DNA of 64,000 bases from Ostreococcus lucimarinus CCE9901 (Eukaryota; Chlorophyta; Mamiellophyceae; Mamiellales; Bathycoccaceae): NCBI RefSeq assembly GCF_000092065.1, contig NC_009359.1, positions 620,001 to 684,000 of the forward strand. Reading direction: 5' to 3'. Below, one piece after another: positions 8,124 to 17,301 of the stretch. Made by a program: the position numbers and the translations under genes. Positions within the stretch are counted from its first letter, which is position 1, and each line of letters begins with the position of its first letter. The notes below the pieces were generated by a model. It had not been told where the DNA came from. It worked only from the letters and a program-made list of their open reading frames with translations, and did no database searches.

Positions 8124-11100
8124 ATGGGACGCTCGAACGGCGACGGCGCGTCGGACGCGAGCGCCGCGCTCGTGTTCCTGCCCAAGCGCAAGGGCACGAG
8201 CGGGCGGGACGGCGCGAGCGCGATCGAGGCGCGCGATCGGCGACGCGCCGAGGCGCACGCCGCGCGCAGGGTGACCAAGCTGAGCAATTCGCAAAAGCGC
8301 AAACTGAAGAAACTGGCTGAGGAGGAGCGGAAACGAAGCGAAAGGGCGAGCGTGATGGCCATGCTGGAGGCAAACGTGGCGGATGAACGCGCGCTGGGGC
8401 TGATGCGGGCGACGACGTCGTTGGGGGCGAGAGAGACGGCGAAGGAGAAGATGCGGCGCGCGCTCAAGGCGGAACGCGCGGGGGTGACGCTGGACGACTT
8501 GGACGACGCGCGGTTGACGAAGCGACCGAAGGCTGTGGGAAGAGAAGATGAAGAACAGAGCGAGGACGAGAGCGAGAGCGAACGGGAAGCGGCGGTTGAG
8601 GTCGGAGGGGTGCGAGATGTCTCGACGGGGAAGATGGAAGACGACGTCGATTCGGAGGACGACGAACGCGCGGAGGACGACGCGTTGACTCGAGCCGCCA
8701 TTCGCGCGGCGGAGGCGGCGGGCATGGCGTCACTCGATGACGCCACGCGCGAACTAGTGAGATCATTGCGCGCGCGAGCTGGGGTCGGGGATGACTCAGA
8801 TAAGCCGAAATCGAACGAGTACAAAGGCTTGCATCACGAAGTGTTTCGAGGATGTTCCTTTGTCGTTCCCGTTCAACGGACCGGGAAGATTAACGATTCG
8901 CGCGAGGGGCTTCCGATCGTTCAAGAGGAACATGAAATCGTAGACGCGATTAATACCAATCCCGTGACCGTCATCTGTGGCGCCACGGGTTGCGGTAAGA
9001 CGACGCAAGTGCCGCAGTTCTTGTACGAGGCTGGTTACGGCGATCCGGATTGCGACAGTCACCCTGGGGCGGTGGCGGTGACACAGCCTCGACGTGTGGC
9101 GGTGACCTCCACGGCGCGTCGTGTGGCAGAAGAGCTGAACGTTCCTCTCGGTGGTGATGTCGGATATCAAGTGCGTTACGACAAGAACGTCGGCGACAAC
9201 CCGCGTATCAAATTTATGACGGATGGCATCTTGCTTCGAGAAGTACAGGCAGACTTCCTTTTACGCAAATATTCGGTGGTGATCATCGATGAAGCGCACG
9301 AACGGAGCGTAAATACGGATATTCTGTTGGGTCTTCTCTCACGAATCGTTCCTCTTCGAGCCGCACTCGCGGCTGAAGGGAAAGCTGTGACGCCGCTTCG
9401 ATTGGTCGTGATGTCCGCGACGTTGCGAGTCGAAGAGTTCGTGGAGAACAGGAAGCTATGTCCGACACCTCCAGCGTTGCTTCAAGTCGCCACGCGTCAG
9501 TTTCCAGTCACTGTGCACTTTTCACGGAAAACGGAACACGCTGATTACGTCGGTGCGGCGACGAAGAAGGTACTCGCGATCCATCGCAAGCTTCCACCTG
9601 GCGGCATTCTCGTCTTTCTGACTGGTCAGCGAGAGGTGGAGATGGTCTGTCGCAAGCTTCGAGACGCGTACCCGCTTCACGGGAAGCGCGTCAACGCGGC
9701 GGAAAGTTCGGATGATGAAGATGAAGATAGCGGCGACGCGATGGATGACACATACGACGTCGACGCGATCGACGCGGGGGGGGAAGATTTGGGCGGCGAC
9801 GACGACGAACCCGATTTCGACGGCGAGGACGATATGTCGGACGCCGCGAGCGACATCAGCGAAGAGGACGAAGTCCTAGTCATGGGTGGTGAGGGCGTTG
9901 GAGAAGAAGAAGCCGCAGAAGCCGAAGCAGCTTGGACTCGAGCGAATGCTCCATCTACGGGTTTGGGCGCCGATAAGACGGCGGACGGACCGGGAGGTTT
10001 AAATGTGCTTCCGCTCTACGCGCTACTGCCCCCGAATTTGCAGCAGCGCGTGTTTCAAGCTTCACCCGACGGCTCTAGAATGGTCATCGTCGCTACAAAC
10101 GTCGCGGAAACATCTTTGACGATTCCAGGGATACGGTACGTCGTCGACGCCGGGAGAGCAAAGGAGCGGGTGTACGAGCGAGACGCAAGTTTGTCGCGGT
10201 TTCAAGTCGGATGGGTGAGCAAGGCTAGCGCCGATCAACGCGCCGGGCGGGCCGGGCGTACGAGTCCAGGGCACTGTTATCGTCTGTTTAGTAGCGCACA
10301 CTTCGTGGATGAGATGAAAGCGCACGCAGATCCACAAATCCTGGGTGTACCCGTCGAAGGCGTCGTGTTGCAAATGCGTGCCATGGGCATCGACAAAGTG
10401 GTCAACTTTCCTTTTATTTCGCCTCCCGAAAGATCGGCTCTCGCGGCAGCGGAGAAGACTTTACAGATTCTCGGAGCGGTAGAGAAGAGTAGGCATGGCG
10501 AAGAGATCGGGCCTTTGACCGATTTAGGGCGCGCTATGGCGGTTTTGCCAATCAGTCCACGGCACTCGAGAATGTTGTTCGCCGCCGCTCAAAGCGGCGT
10601 GGGAGGTTGCCTCTCACCGGCGATTGCCATCGCTGCCGCGTTGAGCCTCGACAGCCCATTCCTGCGAAATAGCAGCGAAACTGTGGAAGACGACGAAGAA
10701 GAAGGAGAGGCGAAGGCGACACCCAAAGGTCCGCCACCGCACGTTCGATTTCACCACCCGGCGAGCGACGCTCTCTCGGCGGCGCAGGCGCTCTTGGCGT
10801 ACGACGCCTGCAAGAGCTCGGACGCGGTGACGTTTTGCTCTACGAATAGGTTGCACGAAAAGACCATGCGAGAAATGTCCGATTTGCGGCGACAATTGAA
10901 ACGGCTCGTCGTCAATCTCGCGACGACATCCAAGTTTGGCGACGACGTCTTTCCCAACGCCGCAGTGCTGAACGAACTCGACGATTCAAACCAGGCTGCT
11001 TCGTCGATGATTTCGCTTCCTCCCGGGGGCGATGTCGAGCGCACGTTGAGACAGGCGCTGTGTGCGGGTTGGGCGGATAGAATTGCCCGTCGATCAAAAC

Positions 11101-11834
11101 ACAAAGAGATGGAGCAAGCGTCTCGAGCGAACGAGAAATCGACCAAGGCGACGCGATACGTTCCGGCGCTCCTCGACGCCGCGGTGTTTCTTCATCCAAC
11201 GTCTTCGTTGCATCGAAGCTCTCCGGATTACGTCGTCTACACCGACTTACTACAAACGGACAAGCGCGCCTACATCGTCGGCGCCACCGGGATTGAGCCC
11301 GAGTGGTTGATTCAGCACTGCGACGCACTCGTGGATCAAGGCGCTATGCTCGCCGACCCGGCGCCGAGATACGTCTCGCGGGAGGACCGCGTCGTCGGTT
11401 GGACGGCGCCGAGATTCGGACCGCACCGCTGGGATTTGCCGCTGAATCCAATTGCTGTTAATGATGTGGATACCAAATGCGCCGTCTTCGCCACCGCGCT
11501 TTTGTCGGGGGCGGTGTCGCCACCTATGGCGGATTTGCGAGAGAAGCTCGCCGCCAAGCCGCTCTTGGCGTCTCGACCTGAGGGACGAGCTCAAAAGCGC
11601 GTCGTCGATTTACTCGGCGCACTGAAACGTGTCGGTGGTGGCATTTGTACTCGGGCACAATTACGACAAATCTGGATGACTCGTGGGAACGACCGGTACT
11701 TGTACCCAGAGCTCAAGGCGTGGATGCGGGCGGGCAAAGGTTACGCGCTCGAACAGGCGTGGTTAAAAATAGTTCAGGGCGTCGTGAATTACGACGAAGG
11801 CAAGGAGCGAAAGAAGAAGAAGGGAAAGAAGTGA
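8124..11834 (+). CDS. DHX37: DEAH-box RNA helicase, DHX37/Dhr1 (Ecm16) type
   Basis: The 1236-residue protein has the Dhr1/DHX37 layout. This helicase displaces U3 snoRNA from pre-18S rRNA in the nucleolus. The N-terminus is highly charged with NSQKRKLKKLAEEE, followed by an acidic zone. The helicase core starts with the GATGCGKTTQ loop near residue 290, then TQPRRVA, DEAH near 389 and VVMSATL. LTGQREVEMVCRKL opens the second RecA domain. A long acidic insert (around residues 530-610) typical of this subfamily follows, then TNVAETSLTIPGIRYVVD and QRAGRAGR near 704. A winged-helix/ratchet/OB region closes the protein, which ends in a Lys-rich tail. ATG 8124 follows the divergent promoter; longer upstream frame would overlap RimM. 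Confidence 0.92.
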   Translation: MGRSNGDGASDASAALVFLPKRKGTSGRDGASAIEARDRRRAEAHAARRVTKLSNSQKRKLKKLAEEERKRSERASVMAMLEANVADERALGLMRATTSLGARETAKEKMRRALKAERAGVTLDDLDDARLTKRPKAVGREDEEQSEDESESEREAAVEVGGVRDVSTGKMEDDVDSEDDERAEDDALTRAAIRAAEAAGMASLDDATRELVRSLRARAGVGDDSDKPKSNEYKGLHHEVFRGCSFVVPVQRTGKINDSREGLPIVQEEHEIVDAINTNPVTVICGATGCGKTTQVPQFLYEAGYGDPDCDSHPGAVAVTQPRRVAVTSTARRVAEELNVPLGGDVGYQVRYDKNVGDNPRIKFMTDGILLREVQADFLLRKYSVVIIDEAHERSVNTDILLGLLSRIVPLRAALAAEGKAVTPLRLVVMSATLRVEEFVENRKLCPTPPALLQVATRQFPVTVHFSRKTEHADYVGAATKKVLAIHRKLPPGGILVFLTGQREVEMVCRKLRDAYPLHGKRVNAAESSDDEDEDSGDAMDDTYDVDAIDAGGEDLGGDDDEPDFDGEDDMSDAASDISEEDEVLVMGGEGVGEEEAAEAEAAWTRANAPSTGLGADKTADGPGGLNVLPLYALLPPNLQQRVFQASPDGSRMVIVATNVAETSLTIPGIRYVVDAGRAKERVYERDASLSRFQVGWVSKASADQRAGRAGRTSPGHCYRLFSSAHFVDEMKAHADPQILGVPVEGVVLQMRAMGIDKVVNFPFISPPERSALAAAEKTLQILGAVEKSRHGEEIGPLTDLGRAMAVLPISPRHSRMLFAAAQSGVGGCLSPAIAIAAALSLDSPFLRNSSETVEDDEEEGEAKATPKGPPPHVRFHHPASDALSAAQALLAYDACKSSDAVTFCSTNRLHEKTMREMSDLRRQLKRLVVNLATTSKFGDDVFPNAAVLNELDDSNQAASSMISLPPGGDVERTLRQALCAGWADRIARRSKHKEMEQASRANEKSTKATRYVPALLDAAVFLHPTSSLHRSSPDYVVYTDLLQTDKRAYIVGATGIEPEWLIQHCDALVDQGAMLADPAPRYVSREDRVVGWTAPRFGPHRWDLPLNPIAVNDVDTKCAVFATALLSGAVSPPMADLREKLAAKPLLASRPEGRAQKRVVDLLGALKRVGGGICTRAQLRQIWMTRGNDRYLYPELKAWMRAGKGYALEQAWLKIVQGVVNYDEGKERKKKKGKK

Positions 11835-11972
11835 ATAGATACATATAGAGCAGTAGAGCAGTAGGATGGTAGATCGTTTGTTGTACAACATGAAAGTGAA
11901 TGAAGATTCAAAAACTTGTTCGCGCGCGCGTTTAGGGTTAGAGAATTTTCGTTTGAATCTTTCGCTGAGAGG

Positions 11973-11992
11973 TGGTGTTGAAATGAACACCA
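11973..11992 (-). terminator. Candidate histone mRNA 3' stem-loop downstream of H3
   Basis: On the minus strand, about 60 nt past the H3 stop, TGGTGTT and AACACCA form a perfect 7-bp stem around the 6-nt loop CATTTC. The flanks read CCAAAA before and CCTC after the stem. Placement, the GG...CC stem ends and the CCAAA/ACC-like flanks match replication-dependent histone 3' hairpins, although the canonical loop has four bases. It also lies 140 bp after the convergent DHX37 stop, so it could instead serve that gene. Confidence 0.5.
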
Positions 11993-12051
11993 TTTTGGTT
12001 TTTTGTTTGTTTGAGAGTGATACACCTTAGAAAGGATACGTCACCGGGCGC

Positions 12052-12570
<519 letters not shown>

Positions 12571-12600
12571 TCACGACTCGTCAAATGCGCGATTTCCGCG

Positions 12601-12620
12601 TTTCGCGCATTTAATAAAAA
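12601..12620 (-). promoter_or_regulatory. E2F-like site and AT-rich box upstream of histone H3
   Basis: TTTCGCGC at 12601-12608 fits the E2F consensus TTTSSCGC. Next to it is an AT-rich run (TTTAATAAAAAAC on the plus strand, 12609 onward) that could serve as a TATA-like element for the minus-strand H3 gene. It lies about 140-150 bp before the H3 ATG, in a 265-bp gap. The call rests on motif match only. Confidence 0.4.
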
Positions 12621-12727
12621 ACAATTTTGTAAATTGAGAAATTTAACGATTCGTGAATCAAGAATATATGACTATGAGTTCGAATTACACAACGCATCAA
12701 TGTTAAAAGCGCGAAAGGGGAAAATCG

Positions 12728-14692
12728 CTAAAACGGCGCGCTCGGCAGCTTCCCAAACTGCATGTTCCACGCCAAGACGTCGGCGTGCGCGGCGTCTCGC
12801 AGGCGTTCCAAGCGAAACGCCCATCGCGAACGGACGGGAATTTCGAAAAATTCATCGTCATCGACGGAATCGGAGCGATCGGATTCCCGCGCCGTTTCTC
12901 CCGCGCCGTTTCTCGCGCGTCTCGCGCGAGCGCGCGAGAAAGCGCGCTCCTGCTCGCGGCGCTCGCGCTTCGTCGAGACGTAGTGCCAGCCGTCGGTGCT
13001 CCACCAGTACACGATGTTTTCGAGCGTCGCAAATAATTCTGCAAAACTTCCTGTGTTCGGCGCCATACGCGCCAGACTTCTACACTGATTTAAGATGAGC
13101 TTGAAGGCTTGGAACTTCCCGCGCTCGCCCCATCCGCCGTCAAGACTCGGAGCGTTGGGGCGCGAAGACGACGCGTTTCCTTTCATCGCCGCGTCGTTCA
13201 TGATTTGACTGATCAAAGCCTCACGCACGACAAGAAGTTGCCAATGATCCTGTCTGATTTGACAGCGCTGCATGGCGTGATAAAGCTGCAAAGGGGTATA
13301 CAATCCAACGTTCTTGACGCTGTATGCCTTGATGCGTTTTGAGCGCCAGCGCTCGTGCCATCGCAGGACGTCTTCGTCCTCGCTTCCGCTCGATTCGCGG
13401 TCGTATTCGTCTAAATCCACCGACTGGCACGAAGACGAATCAGATGAATCGCATAAGCCACTACTACTACCGCTCGCATCGGCTGCGAGTCCCAAGCCGC
13501 CAACGTGCAACTTGGCGCCGAATTCCGCGGCGACGCCGTCTGCGGCAGATTCAGACGTGTTTGCCCCGCTCGCGCTCGGTGAAACATTCGATCGAGACGC
13601 AGTCGCCGATTTCAGCGAGAGTAAGTTGCCTTCGCCGTCAAAGTGCGACTCGAATCCCGTGACGTAGTCGTGTGTGCAAAAGAACCATCGCGGATCTTGT
13701 ATGTCCCACGGTCGCGCCAAAGGCTTATCTACAGCTAATCCCGAGGCGACTTCCGCCTTGCACTGCGCGCACGCGCAATCAAAATACCAATCCCTGCGTA
13801 AAGCTTTCTTTCGACAGCGCGCTGGAAGCCAACGGAGGGAAGGCTTTCCGTACGCAATTGTTATCCCCTCTCCGCGCTCAATCGGGCGAAGCGAATACAA
13901 CGACACCTCACCCTCGTCGGACACGTGACTCACCTCCGCGTTCGGGTCACACGAGTGGTTGCACGCGCTAATTGCGTCAAACATCACCATTGAGCACTGC
14001 ACGTAGGCATCGGCGCCTATCATCGAGCCCGCGCTCGTCGTCGCCGGTCGACACGTTCTCGTCACGGCGTTATATTTGACAAACGCCGCAAACTTTAACC
14101 ACTCCTCTTCGTCCTCCACGCCTAATTTCGCCCCGAGCGCTAAAACCTCCTCTCTTTCTTCAGCGTTCGAGAGCAGTTTCTTCGCCATCTCCCTCGACGG
14201 CGCGCACGCTCGACTCGCGTCTTGCTCTCCGCGTTCTCGCAAGCGTTCCATGAGTCTCGCCAGGCACGCCCCTTGACTCCGAAACGTCCCCTGAATCGAC
14301 GTCACTCGCTCTCTGATCAGCACCTCACACGCCCGCACGCGTTCTTTCGCCACCAATCCCAGCCTCCCGCTCGTCGTCGTCGTCCCTCCCTCGCCGCCGC
14401 CGCCTCCAGCCGTCGCCGCCCTCGTCGCCTCGGTCGCCCCCGTCGCCCGCGTCCCGACGCGTCCATCGCACCCTCCCCTGCGCGCGACGCCGAACTTTGC
14501 CACCCACTCGCTCGCGTCGAGCGCTCTCGCGCCTCGTCCGCGCCGCGCCGACGCCGGTCGTCGTCGCTCGACGTCCGACGCCCCCGACCGCAGCGGGTCG
14601 TCGTCCACCGTCAGCGCCGCCTCGAGCGCGCGCGCGCCCGCCTCGAGGCGCCGCGCGTCGTCGTCGTCCCGCGCGTCGTCGCGCGCCGTCAT
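12728..14692 (-). CDS. SET-domain protein, SMYD-like without visible MYND finger
   Basis: The 654-residue protein has SET-domain landmarks: AFVKYNAVTR, SMVMFDAISACNHSCDPNAE (the NHxCxPN SAM/knot motif), then ERGEGITIAYG. The post-SET cysteines follow in RRDWYFDCACAQCKAE. SMYD-type enzymes methylate lysines on histones or other proteins; the substrate here is unknown. No MYND zinc finger is seen where SMYD proteins normally carry it. The segment after post-SET is interrupted by a Ser/Asp-rich low-complexity insert, and then a helical C-terminus (LQLYHAMQRCQIRQDHWQLLV) resembles the SMYD C-terminal helices. The start at 14692 is followed by an Arg/Asp-rich head. It lies between histone H3 and haspin, 94 bp from the haspin start. 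Confidence 0.8.
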   Translation of the reverse strand: MTARDDARDDDDARRLEAGARALEAALTVDDDPLRSGASDVERRRPASARRGRGARALDASEWVAKFGVARRGGCDGRVGTRATGATEATRAATAGGGGGEGGTTTTSGRLGLVAKERVRACEVLIRERVTSIQGTFRSQGACLARLMERLRERGEQDASRACAPSREMAKKLLSNAEEREEVLALGAKLGVEDEEEWLKFAAFVKYNAVTRTCRPATTSAGSMIGADAYVQCSMVMFDAISACNHSCDPNAEVSHVSDEGEVSLYSLRPIERGEGITIAYGKPSLRWLPARCRKKALRRDWYFDCACAQCKAEVASGLAVDKPLARPWDIQDPRWFFCTHDYVTGFESHFDGEGNLLSLKSATASRSNVSPSASGANTSESAADGVAAEFGAKLHVGGLGLAADASGSSSGLCDSSDSSSCQSVDLDEYDRESSGSEDEDVLRWHERWRSKRIKAYSVKNVGLYTPLQLYHAMQRCQIRQDHWQLLVVREALISQIMNDAAMKGNASSSRPNAPSLDGGWGERGKFQAFKLILNQCRSLARMAPNTGSFAELFATLENIVYWWSTDGWHYVSTKRERREQERAFSRARARRARNGAGETARESDRSDSVDDDEFFEIPVRSRWAFRLERLRDAAHADVLAWNMQFGKLPSAPF

Positions 14693-14786
14693 CGCGCGCG
14701 CGTCGTCGCGCGCCCGCGCCGCGCGTCGCGCCGCGCCGCGTTGTGAAGACGAATCGACACCGCGACGACGTCACATCTCGACGACG

Positions 14787-16742
14787 ATGCGCGACGACGA
14801 CGCCGCCGCGGGCGCGCCGCGCGCGCTGCGCGAGGCCAACGCGCGCGACGCGCCCGTCGCCGTGAGGTACGCGCGGAAACGGCGCGACGCGCGGCGCGGG
14901 ATGGCGGCGAAGAGCGACGGGGGGACGAAGCGCGACGCGACGACGGCGCGAGACGACGGACGCGCGGGGCGCGCGCGCGACGACGCGCGGGACGCGACGG
15001 ACGCGACGACGACGAACGACGCGCGAGCGACGACGACGACGGCGCGCGACGACGCGCGAGGCGAGGCGAACGCGCGAGGGTTGGAGATCGTGCGCGAGGC
15101 GCTGGAGGCGGCGGACGCGGCGACGGATGCGAAACCGACGACGACGACGACGACGGCGGCGACGGTCGGGAAGCGCACGTTCGTGTTCAAGTCGAGGAAT
15201 AAATTATTCAGGAACGCCAAGGCCGAGAGGGAGCATCGGGCGAGATTGGCGAAGTTGGCGGAATCGAGAGCGTTCTTCGACGACGTGGATGACGAATCGC
15301 TCGCGGAGGAGAGCGAGGAGGCGACGCCGAAACGAGGGGCGGCGATGGGAGATCGTTTAGTGATGAGCCCGAATGGATTGATAGAGGCGTTGCAAGGATT
15401 GGGATTGGTGGATAACGCCCCCGAGCTCAGGGCGAAGATGGAGACGAAGAGAAGGGAGCCTACGGCGTCGGCGCCGCGCGCCGAGACGCTGCCGAGCGGT
15501 CGCGAGAACGCGTTCGATCGAGTGTCCAACTGGGTGTCGTCGCTTCCCGTGTTTACGCCACTCAAGGAAGACGTCGCCGTCGAGTCGCGCGGGGAGAACC
15601 GAAAGGACGAAGAGGACGAGGAAGAGTCCATCGCCGAAACCGAGGACGAGCTGGAAAGCTTGAACGAGGACGTCGAACGACTCGTCATCGACGACGAATG
15701 CTCGCCACTCGCCGCACTTTTGCGCGCGTGCGATCAGAACGAACAAAACGTCGGCTCGATGTCGTCTCTCATCAAGTCTTACGTCAAGCACGGTGTGAAA
15801 AAGATTGGCGAAGGGACGTACGGCGAGGCTTACCGAGGAGAAGACGGCGTCGTGATGAAAATCGTGCCGATGGGCGGCGATGCCTTGGTCAACGGCGAGG
15901 TTCAGATGGGTCCAGGCGAGATTCGTTCGGAAACTTCCATCTTAAAGGCACTCACGGCGTTGCGTGACCACGAAGCGGATGAAAACGCGAAGAATTTCAC
16001 CGACGGTTTCATTCGTCTTCTCGACGCGTCGGTGTGCCGAGGTCCGTATTCAAAAAAGCTACTCGAGGCGTGGGACAAGTACGCATCCACGGGTGCGAGC
16101 GAGAACGAAAAGCCCGATGATTTGCCGAGTAATCAATTGTACATTTCGTTCGCGTGCGACGATGGTGGGACAGACTTGGAACATTTCGAGCTTCGATCGA
16201 TGACGGAAACAGTCGCCATGCTCTTCCAAATCGTCGTCGCCTTGTCCGTGGCCGAAGAGGCGAGTCAGTTCGAGCACAGAGATTTGCATTGGGGTAACGT
16301 TCTCATCAAACGTACTCGCACGAAGCAAAAACGCGCCAAACTGAACGGGGTGGAGCTGAACATCCAAACCTCTGGCTTGGACGTCACGATCATCGACTTC
16401 ACCCTGTCTCGCCTCACCACCGAAGACGGCGACGCGTTTTGCGACTTGAACGCCGACCCCGAGCTTTTCGCGGGACCGAAAGGTCACTGTCAATCGGAAA
16501 CGTACCGTCGAATGAAACGAGTCACCAAGGGCAAGTGGAACAAGTACTGCCCGAAGACCAACGCGCTGTGGCTGCACTACTTGGCGGATACGGTTTTGGA
16601 GCAAAAAGATTTCAACGTCACCGCGGAGGACAAACAGCGACTCGTCGCGTTCCGAAAGCGAGCGCTCGACTACAAATCTGCGGGCGAAATCGTGTTCGAC
16701 GAACTCTTCTCCGGCATCTGGACTTCTGGAAAGAAGAACTAA
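14787..16742 (+). CDS. HASPIN: Haspin-type histone H3 Thr3 kinase
   Basis: The C-terminal half is an atypical kinase of the haspin family, which phosphorylates H3 Thr3 at mitotic centromeres to recruit the chromosomal passenger complex. The glycine loop is IGEGTYGEAYRG, the ATP-binding lysine sits in VVMKIVP, and the catalytic loop is HRDLHWGNVL near residue 496. In place of DFG it has IIDFTLSR near 536, the divergent D-x-T/L motif typical of haspins. The long acidic/basic N-terminus (about 340 residues) is low-complexity, as usual for the family. ATG 14787 is the first start after the divergent promoter. Its substrate gene, H3, lies about 2.3 kb away. Confidence 0.93.
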   Translation: MRDDDAAAGAPRALREANARDAPVAVRYARKRRDARRGMAAKSDGGTKRDATTARDDGRAGRARDDARDATDATTTNDARATTTTARDDARGEANARGLEIVREALEAADAATDAKPTTTTTTAATVGKRTFVFKSRNKLFRNAKAEREHRARLAKLAESRAFFDDVDDESLAEESEEATPKRGAAMGDRLVMSPNGLIEALQGLGLVDNAPELRAKMETKRREPTASAPRAETLPSGRENAFDRVSNWVSSLPVFTPLKEDVAVESRGENRKDEEDEEESIAETEDELESLNEDVERLVIDDECSPLAALLRACDQNEQNVGSMSSLIKSYVKHGVKKIGEGTYGEAYRGEDGVVMKIVPMGGDALVNGEVQMGPGEIRSETSILKALTALRDHEADENAKNFTDGFIRLLDASVCRGPYSKKLLEAWDKYASTGASENEKPDDLPSNQLYISFACDDGGTDLEHFELRSMTETVAMLFQIVVALSVAEEASQFEHRDLHWGNVLIKRTRTKQKRAKLNGVELNIQTSGLDVTIIDFTLSRLTTEDGDAFCDLNADPELFAGPKGHCQSETYRRMKRVTKGKWNKYCPKTNALWLHYLADTVLEQKDFNVTAEDKQRLVAFRKRALDYKSAGEIVFDELFSGIWTSGKKN

Positions 16743-16827
16743 AATTCGTTCGTTCGCGTCGTTCAAGCGCTTCGGCGCCGCCGACACGACTCGAACGCGC
16801 GCCGTCTAATCACTACAACACAATCAC

Positions 16828-17262
16828 CTAACGCTCGCGTCGATCGACGCCTTTCCCCCACTGCCCCCCCCACTCGCGTTCGCCCTCGTCCTCTCCCCGG
16901 ATCCTTCGCGCCGTCACCCACGCGCTCGCGCCCGCCGCGTTCTCCGCTCGGCACCGCGCCTCCAGCGTCCCCCTCGCCCCCTCCGGCACCGTCATCTCGA
17001 ACCGTCGCCCCGTCCCGACGTGCACGTCCATCCATCCATCGCACGCCGTCCCTCGCAGCGCCTCCTCGCACGCCCCGTCGCGAAACCGCGCGCTCACGAC
17101 GTGCTCCTCCTCCTCGAGGTTGTGCCGTCCCGCGCTCGGGCCCGGCGTCCACGTCACGACGACGACGCCCGACGCGTCGTCGACGTCCATCGCGACGTCC
17201 GCGGGCGCGTTCGGGACGCGCGCGAACAATCGCGACGCGACGAACGCGAGCGCGGCGCGCAT
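16828..17262 (-). CDS. Small protein with one fibronectin type III-like domain
   Basis: A 144-residue protein whose residues about 18-115 look like a single FN3 beta-sandwich: PNAPADVAMDVDDASGVVVVTWTPG at the start, then RFEMTVPEGARGTLEARCRAENAAGASAW, the usual F/G-strand pattern. Residues 1-15 are hydrophobic with one Arg (ALAFVASRLFA) and could be a weak signal or anchor. The C-terminus is charged. The partner is unknown and no enzyme motif is present. It starts only 39 bp from the Misato start on the other strand and converges on haspin 85 bp away. The competing minus frame at 16763-17152 has no domain-like content. Confidence 0.55.
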   Translation of the reverse strand: MRAALAFVASRLFARVPNAPADVAMDVDDASGVVVVTWTPGPSAGRHNLEEEEHVVSARFRDGACEEALRGTACDGWMDVHVGTGRRFEMTVPEGARGTLEARCRAENAAGASAWVTARRIRGEDEGEREWGGQWGKGVDRRER

Positions 17263-17301
17263 CTATCGGCCGCGCGCGGTCAACGCCGACGCGAAAAAGC
17301 G

